Shown: positions 45,481 to 54,657, counted from the first letter of the stretch. The stretch: DNA of 64,000 bases from Metabacillus sediminilitoris (GCF_009720625.1 NZ_CP046266.1:2365501-2429500), one strand, 5' to 3'. Notes: generated by a model from the letters alone, not told the origin. Made by a program: numbers and translations.

Positions 45481-45504
45481 GATTTTCTCTCCTGGTTGAT
45501 TGAT

Positions 45505-46527
45505 TTATTTTGTTTTTATTAATAAATAAAGAAAATAAGGGGCTCCTATTGCTGCAACAATTACACCTGCGGGAATCGCATTGGGTTGGAATATTGAGCG
45601 TCCCACTGTATCTGCGAGTACTAATATGACCATCCCGATGAGTCCTGCGACAGGTAGAAGATGCTGATACATCGGGCCAACAAGACGACGTGCAAGATGG
45701 GGGGCGACTAGACCAATAAAACCAATGCCGCCTACCATTGCTACACTAGCACAGGATAAACCGACAGCTGTTGCCAGCATAAGCAAGCGTTGTCCTTGAA
45801 CAGAGGTACCAAGCCCAGCTGCAATGTCATCCCCTAAAGATAAGACATTTAATGTTCTAGATTGAGACCAAGCAAAAGGTGCTAAGACAAGAATCCAGGG
45901 AAAAAGGGCCGTTACATGTATCCAGTCTCTTCCCCAAACATTTCCTACCAGCCATCTTGAAGCAAATGTGTACGTTTCTTCATCAAGACGAAGGGATAGG
46001 AAAAGCGTAACTGCACTAAAACCCGCTGAAACCGCAATTCCTGTGAGAATAAGTCGGATAGGCAGTAAACCCTTGGTTCGGTCATAAGTAAGTAAAATAA
46101 TAATAAAAGCAGTTAAAAATCCACCTAAAAAAGTAAATAACGGGATAAGAATGGCAGCATGATCATCTAATGAATGAAAATATGTAACAAAAAGAATAAG
46201 ACCAAATGAGGCACCTGAATGTAACCCTAAAATTCCTGGTTCTGCCAAAGGGTTACGGGATAATCCTTGTAAGATCGCACCAGAAATCCCTAGGCCGATC
46301 CCGCCCAACATAGTAATCAGGATTCGGGGCATACGGTATTCAAACAACACTAAAGAACTTTTATAATCACCGTAACCAAAAAGGGTTTGGATCACTTTTA
46401 GTGGAGCAATCTGCAAAGACCCTGTATTCAAACTAATTAAAACAATAGTAATACTAATCAGAATTAATACTAGTGCAACAGTATAGGCTCTCTTGTTGTC
46501 TAAATTGGCTTGGTCTTGGTATTTCAC
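45505..46527 (-). CDS. FecCD-family siderophore permease, second subunit
   Basis: 340 residues, about nine to ten membrane helices. PRILITMLGGIGLGISGAIL, the GLSRNPLAEPGILGLHSGAS loop and the ATPase-contacting GDDIAAGLG are typical. Start GTG at 46527 overlaps the stop of the preceding permease (TAGTG), with GGGGAGGGATTTATA upstream. It pairs with the other permease to form the channel. Confidence 0.92.
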   Translation of the reverse strand: MKYQDQANLDNKRAYTVALVLILISITIVLISLNTGSLQIAPLKVIQTLFGYGDYKSSLVLFEYRMPRILITMLGGIGLGISGAILQGLSRNPLAEPGILGLHSGASFGLILFVTYFHSLDDHAAILIPLFTFLGGFLTAFIIILLTYDRTKGLLPIRLILTGIAVSAGFSAVTLFLSLRLDEETYTFASRWLVGNVWGRDWIHVTALFPWILVLAPFAWSQSRTLNVLSLGDDIAAGLGTSVQGQRLLMLATAVGLSCASVAMVGGIGFIGLVAPHLARRLVGPMYQHLLPVAGLIGMVILVLADTVGRSIFQPNAIPAGVIVAAIGAPYFLYLLIKTK

Positions 46528-47561
46528 TATAAATCCCTCCCCGTTTTACGGGCAATATAAAGAAAAAAAGGAACTCCTACCAGGGCTACCAATATACCAA
46601 TTGCCAATTCACGAGGCGGGTTTATCGTTCTAGCTCCTAAATCAGCCATTATCAATAAGATTGAGCCCAATAATGCTGACATTGGAATGATAAGTCTATA
46701 ATCTACTCCAACCAACTTTCGAGAAATATGTGGAATTACTAATCCAATAAAACCTATTGATCCAACAGCTGAAACAGAAACTCCTGCCAAAATAACTGCG
46801 ATAATAATAGCGAGTACCTTTATTAGAATTACGTTCATCCCAAGATTCTTTGAAATATCATCGCCCAAGGAAATAAGAGAAACAGAGCGACCCATGATTA
46901 TTGCCCAAATAATGGTGATGAGAATAACAGGGACCAACACTTTTAAATGATCCCACTTAATTCCTGCAACACCTCCTGCGTACCAAAAAGCTAGATCTTG
47001 GCTCAAATCAAAGTAAATGGCTACACCAGCACTAAGTGAATGTAGGAGTGCTGCTATTACTGCACCTGAAATAGTCAGCCGCATAGGTGTTAGTCCACCT
47101 GGGACGGAAGATCCAATGATAAAAATGAATAAAGTACTAAGTACTGCTCCAATAAAAGAAAAAATCATTAATAAAGCATACGGAATACCTGGAAAAAAAG
47201 CAAAGCAAAGAGTTACGATAAACATTGCTCCAGCGTTAATACCAAGAATCCCTGCATCAGCTAATGGATTACGGGTTACTCCCTGCATTAAACACCCAGC
47301 AACTGCAAAAGACGCCCCAACGATTGCAGCACCTATCACCCGTGGAAGCCGCAGTTCATGAATAATCTGTTGCTCAGTCAATATAGGATTATAATTAAAA
47401 ATTGCTGACAAAACTGTATTAAAAGTAACCTCTTTTGCCCCAAGAGAAATAGCCAAAATCATGCATCCTAATACTCCAATAATTGCAAAAATAAATAAAA
47501 GCAGTATCAGAAAAGTATTTGAACGATCTTTAATGCATTTTTGAGAAGGAGTATGTAACAT
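46527..47561 (-). CDS. FecCD-family siderophore permease, first subunit
   Basis: 344 residues. PRVIGAAIVGASFAVAGCLMQG, RNPLADAGILGINAGA and GDDISKNLG motifs. First gene of the operon, 37 bases downstream of a Fur box. No ATPase gene accompanies the operon in this window, as in yfiYZ-yfhA of Bacillus, where a shared ATPase (YusV) encoded elsewhere supplies energy; this is inference by analogy. Confidence 0.92.
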   Translation of the reverse strand: MLHTPSQKCIKDRSNTFLILLLFIFAIIGVLGCMILAISLGAKEVTFNTVLSAIFNYNPILTEQQIIHELRLPRVIGAAIVGASFAVAGCLMQGVTRNPLADAGILGINAGAMFIVTLCFAFFPGIPYALLMIFSFIGAVLSTLFIFIIGSSVPGGLTPMRLTISGAVIAALLHSLSAGVAIYFDLSQDLAFWYAGGVAGIKWDHLKVLVPVILITIIWAIIMGRSVSLISLGDDISKNLGMNVILIKVLAIIIAVILAGVSVSAVGSIGFIGLVIPHISRKLVGVDYRLIIPMSALLGSILLIMADLGARTINPPRELAIGILVALVGVPFFLYIARKTGRDL

Positions 47562-47597
47562 CTTTAACGCAGCCTTTTTTAATGAATTTAATAATAA

Positions 47598-47612
47598 TGA
47601 TAATCAATATCA
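47598..47612 (-). promoter_or_regulatory. Fur box before the siderophore uptake operon
   Basis: TGATAATCAATATCA matches the 7-1-7 consensus TGATAATnATTATCA at 13 of 14 informative bases. A -10-like TATAAT and a -35-like TTGCTT with an 18-base spacer lie just upstream on the minus strand. Confidence 0.85.
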
Positions 47613-47733
47613 TTCATTATTATATTTTATAATCTTGTTTTAAAGCAATCTATTTTTTATGGGAAATTTAAAATCTTTTACTCAATACCTTTCTTAAAAT
47701 CATTCAATAAAAAAATCCAGTATTTGTTGGTAA

Positions 47734-47985
47734 ATGAATTATAAAAAAATTGTAAATGACCAACTAAAACAAATTATAGGTAAGTTACAAAATAAGTCAT
47801 CAATAATTAACGAAATAAAAGAGGCTTATTCCTTGGAGTGTAAATTCTTTATTGTAATTAAAATAGAAAAGGGAAATACACCTGCTTTATATCTGGATAA
47901 AGACATCATAAAATTTTTTTCAAGTATTGAAGCTGAATTAGATGTAGATTTGTACACTAATCCTTATGATGATTTTTGCGAATAA
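47734..47985 (+). pseudogene. C-terminal part of a DUF4279-type protein
   Basis: 83 residues: NDQLKQIIGKLQNKSSIINEIKEAYS, then KFFIVIKIEKGNTPALYLDKDIIKF in parts and a final EAELDVDLYTNPYDD. These match the second half of DUF4279 proteins, which are about 140 residues long. The first half and a ribosome binding site are missing, so it is probably a 5'-truncated gene. Confidence 0.6.
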
Positions 47986-48000
47986 AAAAGTACCAAACTT

Positions 48001-48034
48001 TATTGTACTAACGTGGCAGGTTATTCTGAATAAG
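48001..48034 (+). repeat. Mosaic repeat, tail only
   Basis: tattgtactaacgtggCAGGTTATTctgaataagg, 16 bases after the DUF4279-type stop codon. Confidence 0.65.
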
Positions 48035-48084
48035 GTGAAACTATTTTTATCCACTCCCGTCTTAATTTATGGAGGTGAAGTTTT

Positions 48085-48501
48085 ATGAAAAAAATAGTTA
48101 CGTCAATTTTTATTTTAATGTTTATGGTTGGATGTTCAGCACAAGACAGTGGTGAATTAACAAGAGTTGATGTTCAAAAAGGTAATAAACAAGAAAATTA
48201 TGAAGATACTCTTATGATTACAGATGAAAAAACAATTAATTTATTAAAAAGTTCTTTTGGAGAGGTTAAATGGGAACCTAATACAAAACCTGAAATGTCG
48301 AGAAAAGAGGATATATCGGCTACTTTATTTTATACATTTGATGAAAATATGCCTGAAAGACTTTACGAATATAGAATTTGGTTTAATGGTAATGATACTG
48401 CCACCATTATTAGTAATAATGAAAAAGAAGGTTATGGAACTTTAGATTTAGATAATTCAAGAATACTTAAAAATAACTTGTTAAACTACCATGAAAATTA
48501 A
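48085..48501 (+). CDS. Lipoprotein of unknown function with IS-derived C-terminus
   Basis: 138 residues. Signal peptide with lipobox FMVGC (C17). The remainder is acidic, with a WFNGNDTATIISNNEKEGYG stretch; no family recognised. ATG with ATGGAGGTGAAGTTTT. The last four residues, YHEN, and the stop are encoded by the insertion sequence that begins at 48486. Without it the repeat sequence CTAACGGG would have given the stop TAA directly after LLN. So the insertion lengthened the protein by four residues and probably did not inactivate it. Confidence 0.78.
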   Translation: MKKIVTSIFILMFMVGCSAQDSGELTRVDVQKGNKQENYEDTLMITDEKTINLLKSSFGEVKWEPNTKPEMSRKEDISATLFYTFDENMPERLYEYRIWFNGNDTATIISNNEKEGYGTLDLDNSRILKNNLLNYHEN

Positions 48502-48608
48502 CTTCTGTTAGATCCGAAAAATGGCAATACTTAAATAGACGCAGCTCATTCATCTTTTTAAAAGGGGAGAGCGTCTGATCATTGGTGTTTATTTACTTGT
48601 TTAATGGA

Positions 48609-49826
48609 TTAGGAAGCTTCTGTTATTGTAACCGTATAGCCTAAGTTTTCTAGTCTTCGAACCGAATGGCGTACAATTGATACCTGTCTTTGTTTATCAA
48701 AGTAGTCTTCGCCTAAGTCTACATACATTTCTTTTCTAGTTAACAGGTAATATGCGATCCGTAATATCGCATGGGCAACTACTATAGCTGCTCTTTTGTT
48801 GCCTTTTCGTCCTGCTGTTCGTCGATACAATGCACCAAGATAGTTTTTTGACCCTCTGACCGATTGAGCTGCTTCAGTTAATGCTGATCTTAAATACTTA
48901 TTTCCTTTTTTAGATTTAGTTGATTTTCTTTTCCCAGCACTTTCATTATGTCCAGGTACGAGAGCTGCCCATGAACAAAGATGTGCCGCAGTTGGAAATT
49001 GATTTTTAACATCAGTACCGATTTCAGCTAGGATTTGTTCAGCCATTCTTCTGGCGATTCCAGGAATCGAATCTAGTCTTTCAATATCTTCTTCATACGA
49101 GTTTACTCGTTGGGCTATCTCTTGATCTAACATTTCAATTTGCTCAGTTAGAAAATCAATGTGAGTTAAAATCGTTTTGAGCATTAAGCGTTGATGTGGG
49201 TTAACATAGCCCTGAAGTGCTAATTCAAGTTCTGCTTTTTTCTTTTTCATTGTACGACGAGCGAAGTTTGCTAGTTTCTCAGGATCATCCTCGCCGTCAG
49301 CGATAGCTCGAAGCATATCCTTCGAGGAAACCCCCATAATATCTGAAACGACAGAGCCTAGTTTGATATTGGCTCCTTCTAAAACTTTTTGAATTCGATT
49401 ATGTTGTCTTGCACGTTCTTCGATAATACTGCGGCGATAACGGACAAGTTCCCTCAGCTCTCTTTGAATACGGTTTGGAATGAAACTCGCTTTGAGTAAA
49501 CCATGGCGAAGAAGTTGGGCAATCCATTCGGCATCTTTAACGTCGGTCTTACGACCGGGGAGTGCCTTCATGTGTTGGGCGTTTACTACTAGAAACTCAA
49601 TCCCTTCAGATTCTAGTAGGTTAACGATAGGTTTCCAATAAACACTCGTGCTTTCCATTGCGACATGAGTACAGTCATGTTCCTTAATCCAGTCGATTAA
49701 CTTAAGCAGAAAAACTGTTTTGGTAGGAAACGTTTGAATCTCCTTTCCATCAGGTGTCATAATACATGCAGTGATATTGTCCTTATGAACATCCATACCA
49801 CATGCTCTTTCAATGATTACATCCAT
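48609..49826 (-). CDS. IS110-family transposase, type B copy 1
   Basis: 405 residues. RuvC-like DEDD residues in [17 protein letters not shown] and [18 protein letters not shown]-terminal domain with [18 protein letters not shown] and the [19 protein letters not shown] serine region. ATG after AAAGGAAGAATTTCA. Protein identical to copy 2, so transposition was recent. Confidence 0.95.
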   Translation of the reverse strand: MDVIIERACGMDVHKDNITACIMTPDGKEIQTFPTKTVFLLKLIDWIKEHDCTHVAMESTSVYWKPIVNLLESEGIEFLVVNAQHMKALPGRKTDVKDAEWIAQLLRHGLLKASFIPNRIQRELRELVRYRRSIIEERARQHNRIQKVLEGANIKLGSVVSDIMGVSSKDMLRAIADGEDDPEKLANFARRTMKKKKAELELALQGYVNPHQRLMLKTILTHIDFLTEQIEMLDQEIAQRVNSYEEDIERLDSIPGIARRMAEQILAEIGTDVKNQFPTAAHLCSWAALVPGHNESAGKRKSTKSKKGNKYLRSALTEAAQSVRGSKNYLGALYRRTAGRKGNKRAAIVVAHAILRIAYYLLTRKEMYVDLGEDYFDKQRQVSIVRHSVRRLENLGYTVTITEAS

Positions 49827-50081
49827 TGAAATTCTTCCTTTCTAGGCTTGTAAATTGGAGGCTGGTGCAACAATCAGAATAAGGATTAATCTACCATGAG
49901 TGCTTCCCGTAAGGGAGCGACAGTTTGTGGTGCACCGTGGTCGTTGGAGTCAGACTAACGGATGGGCTCTAAGGCACCATAGTTTATCGACCTTCCTCTC
50001 CCAGCCTTAGAAGCAGTATGGACGGATTCAATACATTTTCATTCTTTGTGGTGAAGCGCCGATTTTGCGCTTCATGGATGG
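49827..50081 (-). ncRNA. Predicted IS110 bridge RNA, type B copy 1
   Basis: Read on the minus strand, CCATCCGTTAG (complement of 49955-49965) resembles the target half GCACCCGTTAG, its U allowing a wobble at one of two differences, and TCCAAC (complement of 49943-49948) is close to the antisense of the other half GTTGAA. The two are separated by 6 bases and enclosed by a GGTGC/G-C-A-C-C stem. Exact ends unknown. Confidence 0.55.
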
Positions 50082-50153
50082 CTAACGGGTACAAGAGTTG
50101 AAGATAAAGCTGCCATTTTTGGTGTCTTTTTTCTTATTGTACTAAAGGGGCAG
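50082..50153 (+). repeat. Mosaic repeat carrying two insertion sequences
   Basis: CTAACGGGTACAAGAGTTGAAG, stem AGCTGCC/GGTGTC with T-run, tail tgtactaaaggggcag. Type B lies against its left motif, and type D splits its tail; the rest of the tail, GTTAGTTGAATAAGG, resumes at about 51985. Confidence 0.85.
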
Positions 50154-50269
50154 CATTCCTGTAATGAAGAAAAATGGAGTTTGAGCATTAAAAAACCTCT
50201 TGGTATTATATGAATATCCCAAGCTTGGCGGCAAATAGGATAAAAAACATATAAACCAGGAGGCTCAAA

Positions 50270-51514
50270 ATGAATTATAACCAAAATAAAAAGATTGCTC
50301 AAATTACTTCTCAAACTCTAATTATAGGTGTAGATATAGCGAAATTCAAGCACGTTGCCCGTGCCCAAGACTTTAGAGGCCTGGAGTTTGGGGCACCTAT
50401 ACACTTTGAAAATACGAAATGTAGTTTTGAAAGTTTTCTAGAATGGATAAAAGAACTACAAAGTCAAAATGACTTGGATAAGGTAATCATTGGTATGGAA
50501 CCTACGGGACATTATTGGCTTAATTTAGCTCATTATCTAAAAGAGAATAATCTCAAATTTGTCGTTGTAAATCCCATGCATGTTAAGAAGACTAAGGAAT
50601 TAGATGATAATTCCCCAACAAAAAATGATGTAAAGGATGCGAGAGTTATCGCACAGCTTGTTAAAGATGGAAGATACGCCGAACTTAACATTCCAGAAGG
50701 AGTATATGCCGACCTTCGGGTCGCACGTAAAATACGCGATCTTTTATCTGTTGATCTTCAGGCTGTACAAGGGCAAATTCACAATTGGATTGATCGATAT
50801 TTCCCCGAATTCCTTAATGTATTTAAGGACTGGGAAGGTCAATCAGCTCTTCAAATGTTGAAACTTAACTTGTTACCCCACGAGTTAGTAAAGCTATCAA
50901 ATCAGGAGATTTTAACTCATCTCAGAAAAGCTGTGACACGTGCAGTAGGTATAAGTAGAATACAAAAATTGAAACAAGCAGCTAGCGAATCTATTGGAAT
51001 CCGTGAGGGTTCTGAATTAGCTAGATTAGAATTAAGCACCTTATTAGATAAATATGAATTAATTATTCAGAAATTCGAACAACTTGAGGCTAAGAGGGAT
51101 GAATTACTAGAACAAATACCAGGTGTACAACAAATGTTAGCGATTACTGGTATAGGAAAAGATACGATAGCAGGCTTTTTTGCAGAGGTCGGAGACCTTA
51201 GTTTTTACTCACATCCTCGGCAAATTATCAAACTTGCAGGATTAAGCTTGAAGGAGAACACTTCAGGTAAACATAAGGGACAAACGAAAATTACAAAGAG
51301 AGGCAGGAAAAACCTAAGAGCTCTTTTGTTTCGTGTAGTCATGCCCCTTGTTGCCAAGAATTCAGCCTTTAAAGCCTTACATGAGTATTATACAAAACGC
51401 CCTGACAATCCATTGAAAAAGATGCAGTCCCTTATAGCTTTATGTAATAAATTAATACGTGTCTTATTCGCTATTGGTAAAAAACAATTTGAGTTAGTGA
51501 AGAAAGAATGTTAA
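50270..51514 (+). CDS. IS110-family (IS1111-like) transposase, type D
   Basis: 414 residues. DEDD residues in GVDIAK, GMEPTGHYW and KNDVKDARVIAQLVKDG; C-terminal QIPGVQQMLAITGIGKDT and serine region TSGKHKGQTKITKRGRKNLRA. ATG with CCAGGAGGCTCAAA. Intact. Confidence 0.94.
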   Translation: MNYNQNKKIAQITSQTLIIGVDIAKFKHVARAQDFRGLEFGAPIHFENTKCSFESFLEWIKELQSQNDLDKVIIGMEPTGHYWLNLAHYLKENNLKFVVVNPMHVKKTKELDDNSPTKNDVKDARVIAQLVKDGRYAELNIPEGVYADLRVARKIRDLLSVDLQAVQGQIHNWIDRYFPEFLNVFKDWEGQSALQMLKLNLLPHELVKLSNQEILTHLRKAVTRAVGISRIQKLKQAASESIGIREGSELARLELSTLLDKYELIIQKFEQLEAKRDELLEQIPGVQQMLAITGIGKDTIAGFFAEVGDLSFYSHPRQIIKLAGLSLKENTSGKHKGQTKITKRGRKNLRALLFRVVMPLVAKNSAFKALHEYYTKRPDNPLKKMQSLIALCNKLIRVLFAIGKKQFELVKKEC

Positions 51515-51619
51515 AGGATATTCCTCATATGGTGGGATTACATAAAGCTGCTTAGATTTTTCATACAATTTATTGTCTCTATTGATAGTAATAGTTTAAT
51601 TAAATGATTAATAGACATT

Positions 51620-51860
51620 TGAAGCACGGATTAGTCAGTAAAACAACTAAAATACGGACATAGATCCTGTCGGGCAGCATAACTGACATCTACCTCATGG
51701 AAAGGTTGGACGAAGGAATTTTGGAGCATAGACTCTGTGAGAAATGGGAGGGTTGACCTCCATGAGAGTTGTAGAGATCCTCCAGTGCGACCATACTTTA
51801 ACTTGATATCCACTTTTTGGATAGTAGTGGTTAGGTAGCTATGGTCCTTTTTTGCTTCTT
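51620..51860 (+). ncRNA. Candidate guide RNA region of IS type D
   Basis: GC-richer, hairpin-forming stretch downstream of the transposase, where IS1111-type elements keep their guide RNA. It contains GGGCAGC (51672-51678), like the left target half GGGGCAG, and CAACTAA (51644-51650), the antisense of TTAGTTG in the right half. The order and spacing are less clear than in types A and B. Confidence 0.35.
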
Positions 51861-52055
51861 GACTCAAAAATTAACCTATAATACAGCATTATTCCATTAA
51901 ATCAAAGTCTATTAAAACTGAATGACTATGAAATCGTGAGAAAACATGAGAAATCGGAAGATTATCCTTTATTTATAGAGGGAGGTTAGTTGAATAAGGT
52001 AATATTTGGATCAAGATAGATATAAGTAGAAAAGTTAATAACAAGGGGTGATTTT

Positions 52056-52364
52056 TTGGAGAAAAATATTGGGGATCTAGATTTTTTTAAACAAGTAGTA
52101 AAAAGACTTTGCAAAAAAAAACAATATTTCCCCTCAGAAACCTAAATTTGAAATCATCGAGAACGTAATGGTTATTAGCATTAAGAACCATTTAAAAGAT
52201 GGAGTAGACTTAGATTGCTTTAATATTTTAAACCTTATTTACCGAACAATTGGACCTTTAGAAGAGAGCTGAACAAACAAGAAATAGAATTATTGAGGCT
52301 TATGCAGAGTGTCAAGGCATTTTATTTTGATTATAGCAATGAAATGAATACCATTTGGCGATGA
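52056..52364 (+). pseudogene. Small unknown gene with two frameshifts
   Basis: TTG after AAGGGGTGATTTT begins MEKNIGDLDFFKQVVKRLCKKK and breaks at a nine-A run near 52120. The next frame carries ISPQKPKFEIIENVMVISI... to LEES, and a further shift near 52270 gives LNKQEIELLRLMQSV to the stop at 52364. Together about 100 residues; family unknown. Confidence 0.6.
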
Positions 52365-52512
52365 ATTATTTTACTAAGTTTTTAATGTTTTTACTGATAT
52401 ATGCAAAGTTAGCAGTACATTAATAAAGTAATAAGGTTTACTTCAGTAAAATAAGGTATATTATATTTGTTGAATAGATTCTCTTTAAAGACAAGAAAAG
52501 TAGGTGAACAAA

Positions 52513-52662
52513 GTGGGAAAATATCAATTGGATACCAAAGGTCAGGTAGCTGTGACAAAGTTTCATGAAAAACAGACGCCTGCCAAATTTGATAAAAAGC
52601 AGCAACTTGAAAAAATACGTGCGGAGTATTTGAAAAAGAAGCAAAAACAAACAGATAAATAA
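52513..52662 (+). CDS. Small basic protein of 49 residues, unknown
   Basis: GTG with AGTAGGTGAACAAA: MGKYQLDTKGQVAVTKFHEK, then a Lys/Gln-rich helical tail ending KKKQKQTDK. No membrane segment. Likely expressed, given the start region; function unknown. Confidence 0.55.
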   Translation: MGKYQLDTKGQVAVTKFHEKQTPAKFDKKQQLEKIRAEYLKKKQKQTDK

Positions 52663-52695
52663 TATGAATGAAAACATAGGAAGACTAAAATCTCC

Positions 52696-52962
52696 CTATG
52701 TTTTTCTTATTCGAAGTTCTTTTTTCAATTGATGATAGAGTTTATTATTCCCATAAATTTCAGATTCGGTGACAAAAAACTCGTCATCAGATATCCATTC
52801 CTCACTAAAAATTTCAGTAGCAGAATCAATAGACCAGCCGTTATTTTGGATACACCAGTAATCTCCAGCAGAAATTTTTAAAACATTTGGATACTCACTT
52901 GGCTTAGGTAGCTGAATAAAAAGATAAGTCCCGATCTTTTCAGTAAGATACTTTCTCAACAC
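52696..52962 (-). CDS. Hypothetical protein of 88 residues
   Basis: GTG start at 52962 with only a weak site. Contains SAGDYWCIQNNGWSIDSATEIF and ends in a basic helix. The frame stays open about 25 codons further upstream without a start codon, so the gene may be truncated at its 5' end. Confidence 0.45.
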   Translation of the reverse strand: MLRKYLTEKIGTYLFIQLPKPSEYPNVLKISAGDYWCIQNNGWSIDSATEIFSEEWISDDEFFVTESEIYGNNKLYHQLKKELRIRKT

Positions 52963-52982
52963 CCCACACTCAAAGAAAGTCA

Positions 52983-53123
52983 GGGAATACGTGTTCTGAC
53001 GAAGAGTTAGCTAAATTTATTGTAGAGGATATGAGGTTGCTAATGGTTGGTAAAGTAAGGATACTTAACAAGAAAATCATTAATGAAAAACATAAAAGAA
53101 GACCTTCAGATGAGCAACCCTGA
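52983..53123 (+). pseudogene. Orphan C-terminal gene fragment
   Basis: Open frame without a start: CSDEELAKFIVEDMRLLM, then VGKVRILNKKIINEKHKRRP, ending DEQP. Protein-like composition on the strand opposite any gene call. Not recognised. Confidence 0.3.
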
Positions 53124-53160
53124 GAAGTATTAAAGTATATTTTGCGTTCCTGCAAATTTA

Positions 53161-53218
53161 AGCTGCTAAATAAGATGGCTTTTCTTATTATGCTAACGGA
53201 GCAGAATAGTTGAACAAC
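53161..53218 (+). repeat. Mosaic repeat, right half
   Basis: AGCTGCTaaataagatGGCTTTTCTTATTATGCTAACGGAGCAGAATAGTTGAACAAC written in parts: degenerate hairpin end, T-run, and a good palindromic tail. Confidence 0.7.
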
Positions 53219-53225
53219 GAACGTG

Positions 53226-53265
53226 AAAAGTGCACTAACTTCTAGGAGGAGTTGTGCACTTTTTT
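53226..53265 (+). terminator. Terminator-like hairpin after the repeat
   Basis: AAAAGTGCAC...AACT (53226-53240) pairs with AGTT...TGCACTTTTT (53250-53265). Confidence 0.7.
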
Positions 53266-53523
53266 GTTTATATTTGAATATGCATTAGAATTTTTTTATT
53301 GGCTTAATGATACATTATGCCCATAGAATTTCTATTCGTTTTAAACGATGTTTAGAATATTAGCGGCTATTTACTAGCCCTTTAAGCTTTTAAGGTGTTT
53401 GTAAGATAATGGAAAGTAAACAATCCCTGCTATTACTATCTCCATTGGCCTTTATTTTAGCTCTGTCCTGATATATTTCATTTTATATTATCTATTTTTG
53501 TTCGTTTTTTGTAAAAATTTATT
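53266..53523. other. AT-rich spacer
   Basis: Between the terminator hairpin and the end of the sigma-factor gene. Nothing recognisable. Confidence 0.3.
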
Positions 53524-54386
53524 TCATATTCCTACATGTTTCAGCTTGTCTGGGTTCCGGACAATATATATGTTGCGAATCAAATTATTTTCAACATGAA
53601 TCATACCGACTGTGTGAATACCTTCGTTTGAACGAAGAATAAGAGCAGGTTGACCGTTAATTTCACCGATTTCAATAAGTGAATTTCCATCAACCATGGA
53701 CGCTTTACGTACTCCACCAAACAGAAACTTAACAACTCGCTCCCGTGCTAAAATTGGTTTTACGGCAGCCAACACCTTGCCTCCTCCATCTGCGACCAGT
53801 ACAACATTTTGATCAAGCGTAGATATGACCTGATTCACGTTCCCCTGTTTGAGTGCTATTATAAAATCATGAACTAAATCTTGAGAAGTAGCTTCAGAAT
53901 GAACTTCCTCTTCAGAATTAATCCCCATCTTTGCATTTGCACGGCTGAATAATTTGCGGCAATTCGCTTCGCTTTTTTCTATGAGTTCTGCTATCTCATA
54001 ATATTCAAAGCTAAGTGCTTCACGAAGGACAAAAACGACCCGTTCCGTTGGTGTAAGCTTTTCAAGTAGCACAAGTATCCCATAAGACAATTCATCGCAC
54101 GGATGACTGAGTCCATTGAATCTTCTTGAGAATTAGAAAAGGGTTCTGGAAGCCATTCTCCAAAATATTGTTCTCGCTTCTTGCGAGCTGTTTTTTGTAA
54201 ATCCCGACATCGATTCGTTACCATTTTACAAAGATAAGCTTTAGGTTCATCCAACTTCTCCGGAGGTACGTCATATAATTTTAAAAAAACGTCATGGACA
54301 ACATCTTCCGAATCTGAAACCAATCCTGTCAGTTGGTAGGCCAGTTTAAACAGCAACATTTTATATTTTTCGTACATTTCTTGCAT
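53524..54386 (-). pseudogene. ECF41-type sigma factor (SigJ-like), one-base frameshift
   Basis: Extracytoplasmic-function sigma factor with the extra C-terminal SnoaL-like domain of the ECF41 group. Sigma2 region in the first frame (MYEKYKMLLFKLAYQLTG, DSEDVVHDVFLKLYD), sigma4 and the C-terminal domain in the second (LTPTERVVFVLREALSFEYYEIAELI; then DQNVVLVADGGGKVLAAV, IRNIYIVRNPDKL). The frames meet near 54090: adding one G restores RADELSYGILVLLEKL. Total about 287 residues, normal length. Three matching promoter motifs and a typical target gene lie next to it. It is either a recent knock-out or a sequence error. Confidence 0.8.
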
Positions 54387-54444
54387 ATTTTCACTTCCAT
54401 TCTCTTTCTACAATTCACTAATTCGTAGCATGGGCTACATATAA

Positions 54445-54471
54445 AACGAGCTGAGGAGCAACTTTGTGACA
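54445..54471 (-). promoter_or_regulatory. ECF41-type promoter before the sigma gene itself
   Basis: On the minus strand TGTCACA (54471-54465), exactly 16 bases, then CGTT (54448-54445), 58 bases before the ATG. Fits the ECF41 motif TGTCACA-N16-CGTC in all but one base; implies autoregulation. Confidence 0.7.
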
Positions 54472-54630
54472 AAGTATAGTATTTTTTTCTTAAATAAATT
54501 TTTAACATATATAAAATTTCCAACTACATTCCAAATATGTGTACCTTAAAAATAATATGGAAAAACGGTTAACCTGATAATTAAAAAAAAGAAAGAGAAT
54601 TTTTTTAAAAACTCTTTTAATTGAACACCT

Positions 54631-54657
54631 TGTCACATAATAAATCACTTAGTCGTT
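54631..54657 (+). promoter_or_regulatory. ECF41-type promoter, upstream copy
   Basis: TGTCACA (54631-54637), 16 bases, CGTT (54654-54657). About 365 bases before the decarboxylase-like gene; no gene follows it directly, so it may be a relic of a duplicated leader. Confidence 0.6.

Larger units (their letters stand above)
48486..50081 (-). mobile_element. IS110-family insertion sequence, type B, copy 1 (1,596 bp)
   Basis: Ends set by comparison with copy 2 at 60939-62534: shared from CTACCATG on the left to GGATGG on the right, same length. The flanks rejoin as ...AAA-CTAACGGGTAC, a mosaic repeat, with CT as a likely core dinucleotide. The long 255-base non-coding end lies upstream of the transposase and the short 123-base end downstream. 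Confidence 0.9.
50154..51982 (+). mobile_element. IS110-family insertion sequence, type D (about 1.83 kb)
   Basis: Single copy, so ends are inferred by rejoining the repeat tail: ...actaaaggggCAG before and GTTAGTTGAATAAGG after, good to about five bases. Unlike types A and B, its long non-coding part (about 470 bases) follows the transposase gene, the arrangement of the IS1111 subgroup. A degenerate relative is at 39934. Confidence 0.8.
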
